Assembly (NCBI RefSeq): GCF_018413605.1
Contig: NZ_JAHCDN010000002.1
Span: forward strand, 496,001 to 560,000
Direction of reading: 5' to 3'
DNA length: 64,000 nucleotides
DNA from: Variovorax sp. PCZ-1
GTDB taxonomy: Bacteria; Pseudomonadota; Gammaproteobacteria; Burkholderiales; Burkholderiaceae_C
Shown: piece after piece, positions 1 to 8,163 of the stretch
Numbering within the stretch: position 1 is the first letter of the stretch
Layout: every line of letters begins with the position of its first letter
Position numbers and translations under genes: made by a program
The notes under the pieces: generated by a model
The model's input: the letters and a program-made list of their open reading frames with translations, nothing else
Told to the model about the DNA's origin: nothing
The model's database searches: none

Positions 1-2046
1 GCGCTGGAATGGGCTGCGGCGTCGAGTTATGCAAGCGATGCTTTGCTCACAAAGCAAGCCTTGGCTGAGGTGGAGCAGCTCATCATTGTGCGTGGCGTGC
101 AAGAAAATGCACTCACCCAAACCCTGGCTGCACGGTGGACTGAACTCAGCGGTCAAGAAGCCGTTTGGCTGGACTTGCCGCAGGCGCCAGTGGGCGCATT
201 CAGCGTGCATACAGCGCAAGATGCCGAGGATGTGGCGCAGCGTGCGGCAGCTTGTGTGCTCGCGCATATCAAAGCAGGGCGTATACCTGTGGCGCTGCCA
301 GCGATTGACCGGCTGGCCACGCGGCGCATCAGCGCGATGCTGCATGTGCGCGGTGTGAGCTTGTCTGATGAGACGGGCTGGCGCTTATCGACGACGCGAT
401 CAGCGGCGAGCCTGATGAGTTTGCTGCGTGCTGCGATGCCCTTAAGTGGAGACGATGCCCTGCTGGATTGGCTCAAACACACGCGTGTGAGCGAGCAGGC
501 TGTGCAGCATCTAGAGGGCTTGCTTCGAGGGCAAAATCACGATATCGCCGGCATAAATGAAGCGCGAGCAGCTATCAAATTCATAGTGGATGAAGTGACT
601 TATGAGCCTGCTGCTGTGTTGCAAACTCTGCGCAGCACTCGCCCGATTGCTGCATGGCTCTGGGCGCTTCAGCAGGCTTTGCGCATCAGCGGGCAATGGC
701 AAACATTGACAGACGATGCCGCTGGTGCGCAGATGCTGCAAGCCTTGCATTTGAATGATGAATCGAGCGCGATTGTGCAAAGTGATGCTTCGCGTATGAG
801 CCTCTCAGAATTCAGCACCTGGGTGCAAACGGCGCTCGAAGGCGCGAGCTTCAAGCCGCCTTCTCCGTTGCAAGAGGCTCAAGTCGTGATCCTGCCTCTG
901 GCACAAATGGCGGCGCGGCCTTTTGGAGCGGCTGTGCTCGCTGGCTGTGATGCGCAGCGCTTGCCTCTTGCGCCTGAGCCTGCGGGCATGTGGACGCGCG
1001 GTCAGCGCGAGGCGCTGGGCTTGCCAGCGCGCGAGGCTCTAGCGAATGAGCAGACAGATGTGTGGGCTTGGGCGATGCAAGCGCCTCATGTTGATGTACT
1101 TTTCATGCAAGCACAGGGCGATGAAGTGTTGCAGCCCAGCCCCTTGCTGCAAGCTTGGCAAGCAAAGCATCCGTGGCACGAAAGTGATGATCCACGCGAA
1201 GAAAAAAGCATAGATGCACAGCCTGTGCACATGCCTGCACCGAGCATAGGCGAGGCCAGCCGTCTCATGCCACGCAGCTTCTCGGCCAGCAGCTATGCCG
1301 ATGCACGCGCCTGTCCTTATCGTTTCTTCGCGCTGCGATTGCTCAAACTCAGCGAAGCCAAAGAGCTGGACGAAGAAATCTCCAAACGCGATTTCGGTGC
1401 TTGGTTGCATGCGGTGCTGGGTGCGTTTCATGAGAGAAGGCCGCGCGAGACGGATGCTCAGAAAGATGCTGAATTGCTCGATGCTTGCGCTTCGGAGGAA
1501 TCAAAGTCTCTTGCACAAGACCCAGGCTTCGTGCCTTTTGCTGCCTCATGGCCGCGCTTGAGAGACAGTTATTTGCTATGGTTATCAGAGCATGAGGCGC
1601 AGGGCTGGCGTTTTGAAAGCAGTGAAACGTCTCTTGAGCTAGAAACTGAAGATGGCTTGAAACTGCAAGGCCGTTTGGATCGGGTTGATTTACTCGCAGG
1701 CTCTGGTGCCAGTGAGCATTTCGTGATGGATTACAAAACCGAGAGCAGCCAATCACTCAAAAAGCGCGTGGCCGATCCGCTGGAAGATACGCAACTCACT
1801 TTCTATGCTGCTTTGCTTGGCAAAGAAGAGGTGAATGCAGCCTATCTGGCCGTGGGCGAGAAGGCGACAGATTTGATCCCTCAACCACAAGTGAAGGAAG
1901 CTGTGCCGATGTTGCTCGCTGGCTTGGCTGATGATGCGCAAAGAATGCGCAATGGCCATGCGCTGCCGGCAATGGGCGAAGGTATGGCTTGCGAGTATTG
2001 CGCAGCGCGTGGGCTCTGCAGAAAAGATTTTTGGGCAAGCTCATGA
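1..2046 (+). CDS. AddB-like PD-(D/E)XK nuclease family DNA repair protein (5' partial)
   Basis: The frame is open from the first base, so the true start lies outside the window. The visible 682 codons resemble the AddB-like 'probable DNA repair protein' of beta-proteobacteria, the partner of an AddA/UvrD-type helicase-nuclease in double-strand end processing. The C-terminal third carries a RecB-type nuclease: a GRLDRVD segment and VMDYKTE, which would supply metal-binding acidic residues and the catalytic lysine. A first cysteine in ACPYRFF and three in CEYCAARGLC match the four-cysteine Fe-S layout known from AddB. The stop overlaps the next start (ATGA), indicating translational coupling. 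A dispersed element at 544-588 is read in frame as IAGINEARAAIKF. The family call is firm; the substrate and recombination role are inferred from the family. Confidence 0.85.
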   Translation, partial: ALEWAAASSYASDALLTKQALAEVEQLIIVRGVQENALTQTLAARWTELSGQEAVWLDLPQAPVGAFSVHTAQDAEDVAQRAAACVLAHIKAGRIPVALPAIDRLATRRISAMLHVRGVSLSDETGWRLSTTRSAASLMSLLRAAMPLSGDDALLDWLKHTRVSEQAVQHLEGLLRGQNHDIAGINEARAAIKFIVDEVTYEPAAVLQTLRSTRPIAAWLWALQQALRISGQWQTLTDDAAGAQMLQALHLNDESSAIVQSDASRMSLSEFSTWVQTALEGASFKPPSPLQEAQVVILPLAQMAARPFGAAVLAGCDAQRLPLAPEPAGMWTRGQREALGLPAREALANEQTDVWAWAMQAPHVDVLFMQAQGDEVLQPSPLLQAWQAKHPWHESDDPREEKSIDAQPVHMPAPSIGEASRLMPRSFSASSYADARACPYRFFALRLLKLSEAKELDEEISKRDFGAWLHAVLGAFHERRPRETDAQKDAELLDACASEESKSLAQDPGFVPFAASWPRLRDSYLLWLSEHEAQGWRFESSETSLELETEDGLKLQGRLDRVDLLAGSGASEHFVMDYKTESSQSLKKRVADPLEDTQLTFYAALLGKEEVNAAYLAVGEKATDLIPQPQVKEAVPMLLAGLADDAQRMRNGHALPAMGEGMACEYCAARGLCRKDFWASS
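544..588 (-). repeat. Dispersed 45-bp element, copy 1 (reverse orientation, inside AddB-like gene)
   Basis: It contains GCCGGC, then GCGCGAGCAGCTAT and TCATAG, the reverse form of the shared element. It is read in frame inside the AddB-like gene without a stop. Confidence 0.65.
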
Positions 2047-5000
2047 GTGAAATTGCAGCTTACGCCATGAACGGCCAGCCTTGCTCGCGCGAGGCCTTCT
2101 ATGCCGCCGCTTGCGATCCACAGCGCCCCATCGTTGTGCAAGCGTGCGCAGGCGCGGGCAAGACGTGGATGCTTGTTTCACGTATCGTGCGCGCTTTGCT
2201 CGCAGGCAGCGAGCCGCAAGAAATTTTGGCTATCACGTTCACGAAGAAAGCTGCTGGTGAGATGCGTGAGCGGCTGCAAGAGTGGCTGTTTGAGTTTTCC
2301 AGCGCAGATGATGCCAAGCTGGTGAATGAGTTGGTGATTCGAGGAATTTCAAGCGAAATCGCTCGTTCGCCGGCGAAGAATCTGCGCGAGCTGCTATCAA
2401 ATTTATATCAAAAGACGCTGCATAACCCGCGCAGTGTACAAATCCGCACCTTTCACAGTTGGTTTGCGCAGCTCCTGCGCAGTGCGCCATTGGCTGTGCT
2501 TCAAAGTCTTGGTCTGCCTTCGCCCTATGAATTGCTTGAGGATGATGAACAAGCGGTTGATGAACTTTGGCCGCGATTTCATGCGCTACTGCTGAAAGAT
2601 GTAGCTTTGCACCAGGTGTATCGAGAAGCTGTACAAGAAGTCGGGCGCTGGGGTGTACAAACAGCGCTGGAGAATGCGCTAGCCAAGCGTGTGGAATTTG
2701 AGTTGGCAGACAAGGCGGGCGTTGTCTCGCGCAGCATCAGACCCATGGCGGAGGTGTTTCCTGCGTTTGCGGGCTTTGATGATCCGCTGCAAAAATTTGC
2801 ACAAGAAAAGCTGCAGTTGCTAAGCGCCGCAAAACTCCTCGCTGCCGCGACGCAAAAAACCTATGCCGCTAAAGGTGTGGAGCTACTGGAAGCTTTGGGC
2901 AATGATGCATGGGCCAGCGTGCCCATTTGCTTGCTCACGCAAAAAGATGAGCCGCGTAAATTTTCCGACAAGATGGCAGGCATCGATGAGATCCGCGCTG
3001 CGCAAGAGCTGTGCGTGAGTGTGAGCCAAGCGCAGCAGCAGCATGCTGCCTGGCAGCATCAGCAGCGCATGGCCACGCTCTGCCGCGCCATGAATGCCTG
3101 CTTCGCCGAGGTGAAGCGCGAGCGCGGTTGGGTGGATATGGGTGATCTGGAGCGCGCAGCGCTGCATTTGCTGAGTGACGATGCGCTGTCTGGCTGGGTG
3201 CAGCAGCGCCTGGATGCGCAGATCAAGCATTTGCTGATCGATGAGTTTCAAGATACGAATCCGCTGCAATGGCAGGCGCTGCAAACTTGGCTTTCGGGTT
3301 ACGCGGGTGCAGGCAGTGCTGCGCCAAGCGTCTTCATCGTCGGTGATGCCAAGCAAAGCATCTACCGCTTTCGTCGCGCTGAGCCGCAGGTGTTTGAAGC
3401 GGCCACTCGCTTTGTTTGCGAAGGCCTCGGCGGCACGCTGCTCGCTTGCGATCACACAAGGCGCAATGCGCAGGGCGTGATGAACGCGGTGAACGCGCTG
3501 ATGACGCAAGCTAGCACGGAATTGCCCTATGACTTCCGCATCCACACCACAGAAAGCAGCGAAGCAGGCCGCGTGTTGCGTCTGCCGCTGGTACCGCGTG
3601 TTGAAAAGCTTGAAGCCAGCACCGAGCTGATCTGGCGAGATACGCTCACCGAGCCGCGCGATGATCCCGAAGAGCACGCAGTAGATACTGAATGCGAACT
3701 CGCCGCTCGCTGGCTCGCTGCGCAAATCGCGGGCGGCGTAGCAAGCCAAGACATCATGGTGCTTGCCCGCCAACGCGATCGCCTCTCGCGCATGCGCGAT
3801 GCCCTGCGTGCTTTGGGTATCGCCAGCCAAATCGCCGAAAAAACGCCACTGATTGATCAGCCCGAAGTGCAAGATGTGGTGGCGCTGCTCGATGCCCTCG
3901 TTACGCCATCCAACAATCTGGCGCTGGCTCGCGCTCTCAAATCACCGCTCTTTGCATGGAGCGATGATGATTTGATAGACCTTGCGCAAGCTGCCAGAAG
4001 CGAAGAAGGAATAGGGCGGAGTTGGCTCAATTTGCTATTAAATCAAGAGCACTTCGCGCAGTATCTGTGCCGCCGAAATGCCCATTTCGCTTCAAAAACA
4101 GCTCAAAAAATCAGCCAAATGCAGCACTGGCTGCAAACCCTTCCGCCCCATGATGCGCTGAGCAATATTTACGACACTTATGCACTCGTCGAGTGCTTCA
4201 TGGCCGCAACTCCCGCGCCGCTCAGAGGCCGCGTGCAGCTGAGCCTGCAAGCCCTGCTGCATGCCGCATTGGAGACGAAAAGCGGCCGTTTCCTCACACC
4301 GCATGACTGGGTGCGCCATCTGAAAAAAGCGCATCTCAAAACCCCTCAAGCCGCTAACCCCAGCGCCGTGCGCCTCATGACGATCCATGGCGCGAAAGGC
4401 TTGGAAGCGCATACCGTGCTTCTGCTCGATACCTGCACTGTGGCGAAGAATCCTAAGCCGCTGGAAGTGCTCGTGGATTGGCCAGGCCGCGCAAAAGCGC
4501 CGCAAATATTTGCCTTCCTGCGCAGCGAGAGCAGCGCGCCAGCGTGCGTGCGTGAGGCGCTTATCCAAGAGCGCGAGCAACGCGCCCGCGAGGAGATCAA
4601 TGCGCTCTACGTCGCCATGACGCGCGCCAAACAGCAACTCGTCTTCTGCGGCCATGAGATGAATAAAGCAGCTGATCCGCTTTGCCCATGGATGCGCTTG
4701 GATGCGCTCGCGCAAGCGGATGAGCAAGCTGTAGAAGAGGTGTGGCATGGCGATTTTGCAGCACCTGCTTCTCAGAGTGATCTCACATCCGCTACAGCTT
4801 CTTTTTTGACGAAGAAAATGGCTTTCGCCGGCGTAGAATCTGCGCAGGCAGCTATGAATTCAGGAGTAAATGAAGAGCTGTCAACGGCTGAGCTGAGCGC
4901 ATCAGCCCGTATCGGTATCGCCATGCACCGCTTGTTGGAGCTGTACCGCGGCGATGTAAATTTGACAATATTGCTCCCCGCCCTCACTCGCAGCCTGAAC

Positions 5001-5351
5001 CTGGATCAAGAGCAATCAGCGCAAGCCCTCAAGGCAGCGCAAACGATCATTCAAGGCGAGGCTGCTTGGGTTTGGGACGAGAATCAAATCGATTGGCAAG
5101 CCAATGAAGCCGAAATTTTGTATGAAGGCCAACTCCTGCGCTTGGATCGACTCGTCAAACACACCGCGACGCAAACCTGGTGGGTGATTGACTACAAATC
5201 TGCCCTTCAGCCACAGCTGCAGCCAGCTTTGCGCGAGCAGTTACAGCGCTACAGACGCGCCGTTGCAGCGCAATTTCAGCAAGACGTGAAAGCTGCCTTT
5301 ATCACGGCGCAGGGGCAGTTGATCGATGATTCGCCCATGCTGCGTGGCTAA
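2043..5351 (+). CDS. AddA/RecB-like UvrD-family helicase-nuclease
   Basis: This 1102-residue superfamily 1 helicase with a C-terminal RecB-like nuclease probably unwinds and degrades DNA ends together with the upstream AddB-like protein. Visible motifs are Walker A ACAGAGKT at about residues 34-41, an early TFTKKAAGEMRER motif, Walker B LLIDEFQDTNP near 397, GDAKQSIYRFRRAEP near 435, MTIHGAKGLEAHTVLLLD near 780, ALYVAMTRAKQQL near 855, and the nuclease motif VIDYKSA near 1049. I chose the ATG at 2043 because it overlaps the upstream stop, whereas earlier in-frame starts lie deep inside the upstream gene. Three dispersed elements (2366-2408, 4031-4082, 4823-4862) are carried in frame, which may explain some extra length. 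Whether it should be called addA or recB is not decided by sequence alone. Confidence 0.88.
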   Translation: MSEIAAYAMNGQPCSREAFYAAACDPQRPIVVQACAGAGKTWMLVSRIVRALLAGSEPQEILAITFTKKAAGEMRERLQEWLFEFSSADDAKLVNELVIRGISSEIARSPAKNLRELLSNLYQKTLHNPRSVQIRTFHSWFAQLLRSAPLAVLQSLGLPSPYELLEDDEQAVDELWPRFHALLLKDVALHQVYREAVQEVGRWGVQTALENALAKRVEFELADKAGVVSRSIRPMAEVFPAFAGFDDPLQKFAQEKLQLLSAAKLLAAATQKTYAAKGVELLEALGNDAWASVPICLLTQKDEPRKFSDKMAGIDEIRAAQELCVSVSQAQQQHAAWQHQQRMATLCRAMNACFAEVKRERGWVDMGDLERAALHLLSDDALSGWVQQRLDAQIKHLLIDEFQDTNPLQWQALQTWLSGYAGAGSAAPSVFIVGDAKQSIYRFRRAEPQVFEAATRFVCEGLGGTLLACDHTRRNAQGVMNAVNALMTQASTELPYDFRIHTTESSEAGRVLRLPLVPRVEKLEASTELIWRDTLTEPRDDPEEHAVDTECELAARWLAAQIAGGVASQDIMVLARQRDRLSRMRDALRALGIASQIAEKTPLIDQPEVQDVVALLDALVTPSNNLALARALKSPLFAWSDDDLIDLAQAARSEEGIGRSWLNLLLNQEHFAQYLCRRNAHFASKTAQKISQMQHWLQTLPPHDALSNIYDTYALVECFMAATPAPLRGRVQLSLQALLHAALETKSGRFLTPHDWVRHLKKAHLKTPQAANPSAVRLMTIHGAKGLEAHTVLLLDTCTVAKNPKPLEVLVDWPGRAKAPQIFAFLRSESSAPACVREALIQEREQRAREEINALYVAMTRAKQQLVFCGHEMNKAADPLCPWMRLDALAQADEQAVEEVWHGDFAAPASQSDLTSATASFLTKKMAFAGVESAQAAMNSGVNEELSTAELSASARIGIAMHRLLELYRGDVNLTILLPALTRSLNLDQEQSAQALKAAQTIIQGEAAWVWDENQIDWQANEAEILYEGQLLRLDRLVKHTATQTWWVIDYKSALQPQLQPALREQLQRYRRAVAAQFQQDVKAAFITAQGQLIDDSPMLRG
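2366..2408 (-). repeat. Dispersed 45-bp element, copy 2 (inside AddA-like gene)
   Basis: TTCGCCGGCGAAGAATCTG followed by CGCGAGCTGCTATCAAATTTAT is the reverse form. It is read as SPAKNLRELLSNLYQ, a different frame from copy 1. Confidence 0.6.
4031..4082 (+). repeat. Dispersed 45-bp element, copy 3 (forward, inside AddA-like gene)
   Basis: TTTGCTATTAAATCAAGAGC is followed by CTTCGCGCAGTATCTGTGCC. It is read in frame as LLLNQEHFAQYLCRRNA, closely similar to the peptide encoded by the copy inside trmJ ([17 protein letters not shown]). Confidence 0.65.
4823..4862 (-). repeat. Dispersed 45-bp element, copy 4 (inside AddA-like gene)
   Basis: TTCGCCGGCGTAGAATCTG then CGCAGGCAGCTATGAATT. It is read as FAGVESAQAAMNS, the same frame as copy 1. 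Confidence 0.6.
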
Positions 5352-5353
5352 GC

Positions 5354-6472
5354 TTACTGCACCATGATCAGGCCTTGCGAGATGCCTGTGTGGATGGCCT
5401 GCGCACGGGTGCGCACATTGAGCTTGGTGAAAATATTACGGATGTGCGTGTTGACTGTTGGTACAGAAATCGCCAGCTCTTGGCCAATATCCGCGCTGCT
5501 CAAACCACCCGCGATCAGTTGCAAAATTTCTCCCTCGCGCTCCGAAAGCGATTGAAGCGCGGGGCGCGGCTGACTCGCCGAGACGCCAAAGCCCGAGAAA
5601 CTGCTGAAATTCGAAGGCACAAAACTGGATGAACCAAACACCGAAGTACCATATCCCGAAGCAGGTGAGGGTATTGAAGCCGAGCCAAAGTTAGAGTCCA
5701 TCGGGCTGTGGCCTGAATCATTCGCTTCATGCGCACCTGCCGCAGTCAATTGCGCAGGCTTGCTGATGGGGGAGGGGCGCGAAGCTAAGTATTGGGACGT
5801 CAGTTGCATCACCACATCTGAAATGGCGGGTGATGCGGTAAATTTGCCTTGAGCAACCTCTAGCACTGCATCGGCTAAATGCGCTGCTGCATCTTCTGCT
5901 GCCACGTAACCCATGACTTTGGGGTGAAGCATTTGCTGCAATTGCTTGCTGACATCTCGATTGAGTACTGCAACGGCTTTGGCACGCGGATTGAAGTTGT
6001 GCATCAAATCCAGCAAGGGAATCATGTCGTGTAGATGCTCTTCCATGGCAAGCACGATCACTTGATAGCTTTCTTGGCGAATTTTGCGGCAAGCATCGCC
6101 TAAGCGATCAGCCACGGCGCAGAGAAACAAGCGCTTATCACTGAGCAGATGCTCGCGCAGCAATGCAGTGGCATGCTGATCGCGCACGAGAAGCGTGCGT
6201 ACGGAAGCTGCGCCAACTTCGCGCTCAGGATCGCTCCAGACGGTCGGCATTTGAGAGGCATCGCGAAAGAGATCAGGGTGTTGACGAAACAGCGATTCAA
6301 TCTCTGAGCCCATCTCATTCGATGTTGAATGAGCGGAATCCATCTGTGTTGAGTCAGGCGCAGACGAAGACGAGCCGCGCAGATTTGCGACTGCTTTTGA
6401 GCCCAAGCGCAATGCAAGGTGAAGTGCATTGCTGGCTGAGCGTTTTCCTTTGACTTCCCTCTGATCACCCAT
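5354..6472 (-). CDS. LuxR-family (CsgD-like) response regulator with degenerate receiver
   Basis: The last 65 residues are a typical LuxR/FixJ DNA-binding domain (LSEREGEILQLIAGGLSSAD, then VNTHIRNIFTKLNVRTRAQA). A receiver-like domain of about 125 residues precedes it, but the strand that normally ends in the phosphorylated Asp reads VIVLAMEEH, so phosphorylation is unlikely. A Ser/Gly/Pro-rich linker joins the two. The gene is divergent from the curli-like operon and separated from it by an AT-rich region, so control of that operon, as CsgD does for curli, is a reasonable inference. The start is uncertain: an ATG at 6472 is used here because the sequence upstream of it is AT-rich and low in complexity; an ATG at 6601 and a GTG at 6682 are in frame. 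Confidence 0.75.
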   Translation of the reverse strand: MGDQREVKGKRSASNALHLALRLGSKAVANLRGSSSSAPDSTQMDSAHSTSNEMGSEIESLFRQHPDLFRDASQMPTVWSDPEREVGAASVRTLLVRDQHATALLREHLLSDKRLFLCAVADRLGDACRKIRQESYQVIVLAMEEHLHDMIPLLDLMHNFNPRAKAVAVLNRDVSKQLQQMLHPKVMGYVAAEDAAAHLADAVLEVAQGKFTASPAISDVVMQLTSQYLASRPSPISKPAQLTAAGAHEANDSGHSPMDSNFGSASIPSPASGYGTSVFGSSSFVPSNFSSFSGFGVSASQPRPALQSLSEREGEILQLIAGGLSSADIGQELAISVPTVNTHIRNIFTKLNVRTRAQAIHTGISQGLIMVQ

Positions 6473-7019
6473 GGTTTCTCGTGCTGCGAATTGTTTTATT
6501 TGAGGCAATTTGCTTACTACTTGACGCTGTTGTGATTTGCAACTGTTTACGAACCGTCGATCGGATGTAGCAATTGTGCTTAATCGTGTCCGAGTTGTCA
6601 TCCACTGGTTTCGACGTGCAAAGAAGCTATAAAAATAATAATTTAGTGCTAAAAATCGATTGGAAATGTGAAAAATGACCACTTTAGATATAAAAAAGCA
6701 TCAGCTTTGCGAAAATAAGAGGAGTTTTCGTAAATTAAATTATTTCATTTAATACATTTAGATACATTCATGAATGAATAATTAACTAGTTTTTTTTGTT
6801 TTGGAATCAATAAGTTAATTGTGATTGCATGCGCTTGTAACAAAAACTGGCAAAAATGATTAGTGCGCTTGAACGATTGTGAGAGTTGTGTCGGCGATAG
6901 ACACTTCATCCATGGTCAGCGCAAACGCGGTCAAGAATAAAAACTGTGAATGTGCGGATCATGCCGGCTTGAGGGTTTCAAGACGGATCTTCAACAACCT
7001 TACTTAGATTGGAATCATC
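6473..7019. promoter_or_regulatory. AT-rich divergent regulatory region of the curli-like locus
   Basis: This stretch separates the LuxR-type regulator from the repeat-protein gene and is clearly more AT-rich than its surroundings, with T and A runs at 6660-6800 and a short palindrome ATTCATGAAT near 6766. It probably holds promoters in both directions and possibly regulator or nucleoid-protein binding sites. No -35/-10 pair could be assigned with confidence. Its left part may be coding if the regulator starts at 6601 or 6682. Confidence 0.45.
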
Positions 7020-7472
7020 ATGAAAAAACTCGCACTCATCGCACTCTTGGCAACTTCTGGCATGGCGTTCGCTCATAGCGGCCCTAGCAGCTCTTCTTCA
7101 TCTGGCCCAATGATCAACGACGATTCGCTGCAAGTCTTCGCTGTGAAGAACTCTTCGGTCACCAACAGTGCCACCGGCAACAAAACCGACGCTAAGCAAA
7201 ACATTTCTTCTAACTCGGGCAAGGTTCAGGTCAATGATGACCAGATCCAAGTGACCTTGGTGAAGAACTCTTCCGTGTCCAACAAGGCCACTGGAAGCGA
7301 CACCTCTGCCTCCCAGAACATCTCCAGCAATGTGGGCAACGTCAAAATCAATGACACTTCCACACAAGTCAGCATGATCAAGAACAGCTATGTGGGCAAC
7401 TTGGCATCTGGCCACAAAACCAAAGCAGTTCAGAACATCGCTTCTAACAACGGCTGCGACACCTGCCAGTAA
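7020..7472 (+). CDS. Secreted three-repeat Asn/Gln-rich protein, candidate amyloid subunit
   Basis: The 150-residue product begins with a clear signal peptide (MKKLALIALLATSGMAFA). After a Ser-rich stretch come three 39-residue imperfect repeats with the pattern NDxxxQVxxVKNSxVxNxA, then TxAxQNIxSNxGxV. Each has two regularly spaced Gln/Asn/Ala patches, as expected for stacked beta strands in functional amyloids. It is not a plain curli repeat (S-x5-QxGxGNxA-x3-Q), although the Q..N.A spacing is similar. It ends in CDTCQ. Translation starts at an ATG after a weak purine stretch. It is the first gene downstream of the divergent regulator and is followed by a strong hairpin, as expected for a highly expressed subunit. 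The amyloid role is inferred from repeats and neighbours. Confidence 0.7.
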   Translation: MKKLALIALLATSGMAFAHSGPSSSSSSGPMINDDSLQVFAVKNSSVTNSATGNKTDAKQNISSNSGKVQVNDDQIQVTLVKNSSVSNKATGSDTSASQNISSNVGNVKINDTSTQVSMIKNSYVGNLASGHKTKAVQNIASNNGCDTCQ

Positions 7473-7488
7473 TTCATAGGCAACCCTA

Positions 7489-7547
7489 GCATGCGCTACT
7501 TATCTGTTGTCATTGCCAAGGCAATGGCAACACGATAAGACGCATGC
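7489..7547 (+). terminator. Strong intercistronic hairpin after the repeat-protein gene
   Basis: GCATGCG at 7489 pairs with CGCATGC at 7541-7547, and GTTG/CAAC and CATTGCC/GGCAATG pair further in around an AAGG loop. A short T-rich tail follows. It may be a partial terminator or an mRNA-stabilising element that lets the subunit exceed the downstream genes. Confidence 0.6.
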
Positions 7548-7625
7548 CAGGTTTTGCAAAGTCGAATCTTTGTACTTTGCAGCGTCAGGTTTCAAATATT
7601 CATCGTCTAGTTAGGAGTCGTCATC

Positions 7626-8066
7626 ATGAGAACACAAACTGCCATGAAGGTCTTGCCGCTGAGGCTTTGCGCGGTCATGATGGCTTGGATGATGGCGCTA
7701 TGCACGTCAGCATTTGCGCAAGCACCGGGGCAGGATACGATCACCATCACCAAAGTGCCTGCAAATCAAGGCGGTGGCGGCGCGGCTGAGCGTGCGGGCA
7801 AAGGATTGAGTGAGCGCCAAGACATACCTATCGGATTGAAGGCGAAAATTGCACGCTACACCGCTGTAGCCAGCAACAAAGCTGAATCCCTGATTGATCC
7901 ACTTAATATCGAACAACAAATCGAATCAGCAGGCTTTAACAAAACTTGCATTCAAGATGTAGCAAGCAACACCAACAGCAGTGGCTCAGGCGCGGGAAGG
8001 TTGGGGTCGCGTGTGCAAGACCAAATCGTTGTGCTGCGCGGCGACATGGTCAATATCTGTCGCTGA
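7626..8066 (+). CDS. Small secreted protein of the curli-like locus, unknown function
   Basis: The 146-residue product has a long N-terminal signal peptide ending near AFAQA, then a Gly-rich hinge and a mostly polar mature part. Two cysteines in the mature region (KTCIQD and the penultimate residue NICR) could form a disulfide. I do not recognise a family; it does not match CsgE or CsgF by eye. Its place between the repeat subunit and the CsgG-like pore suggests an accessory factor for nucleation, targeting or chaperoning in the periplasm or at the cell surface. TTAGGAG ten bases before the ATG is a good ribosome binding site. Confidence 0.65.
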   Translation: MRTQTAMKVLPLRLCAVMMAWMMALCTSAFAQAPGQDTITITKVPANQGGGGAAERAGKGLSERQDIPIGLKAKIARYTAVASNKAESLIDPLNIEQQIESAGFNKTCIQDVASNTNSSGSGAGRLGSRVQDQIVVLRGDMVNICR

Positions 8067-8163
8067 ACGATCTGCCGGATCGCTCCACGCTGGTTCTCTA
8101 GGCCGCATCTGAACCACAGCTCATCGGCTGTACTTTGTATTCACCCTGTATTCGGGGCTCATC

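Noticed and set aside
2883-3872. Long minus-strand open frame of 329 codons
   Set aside because: It is a shadow inside the AddA-like helicase, whose motifs are clear on the plus strand; no protein pattern is seen in the reverse frame.
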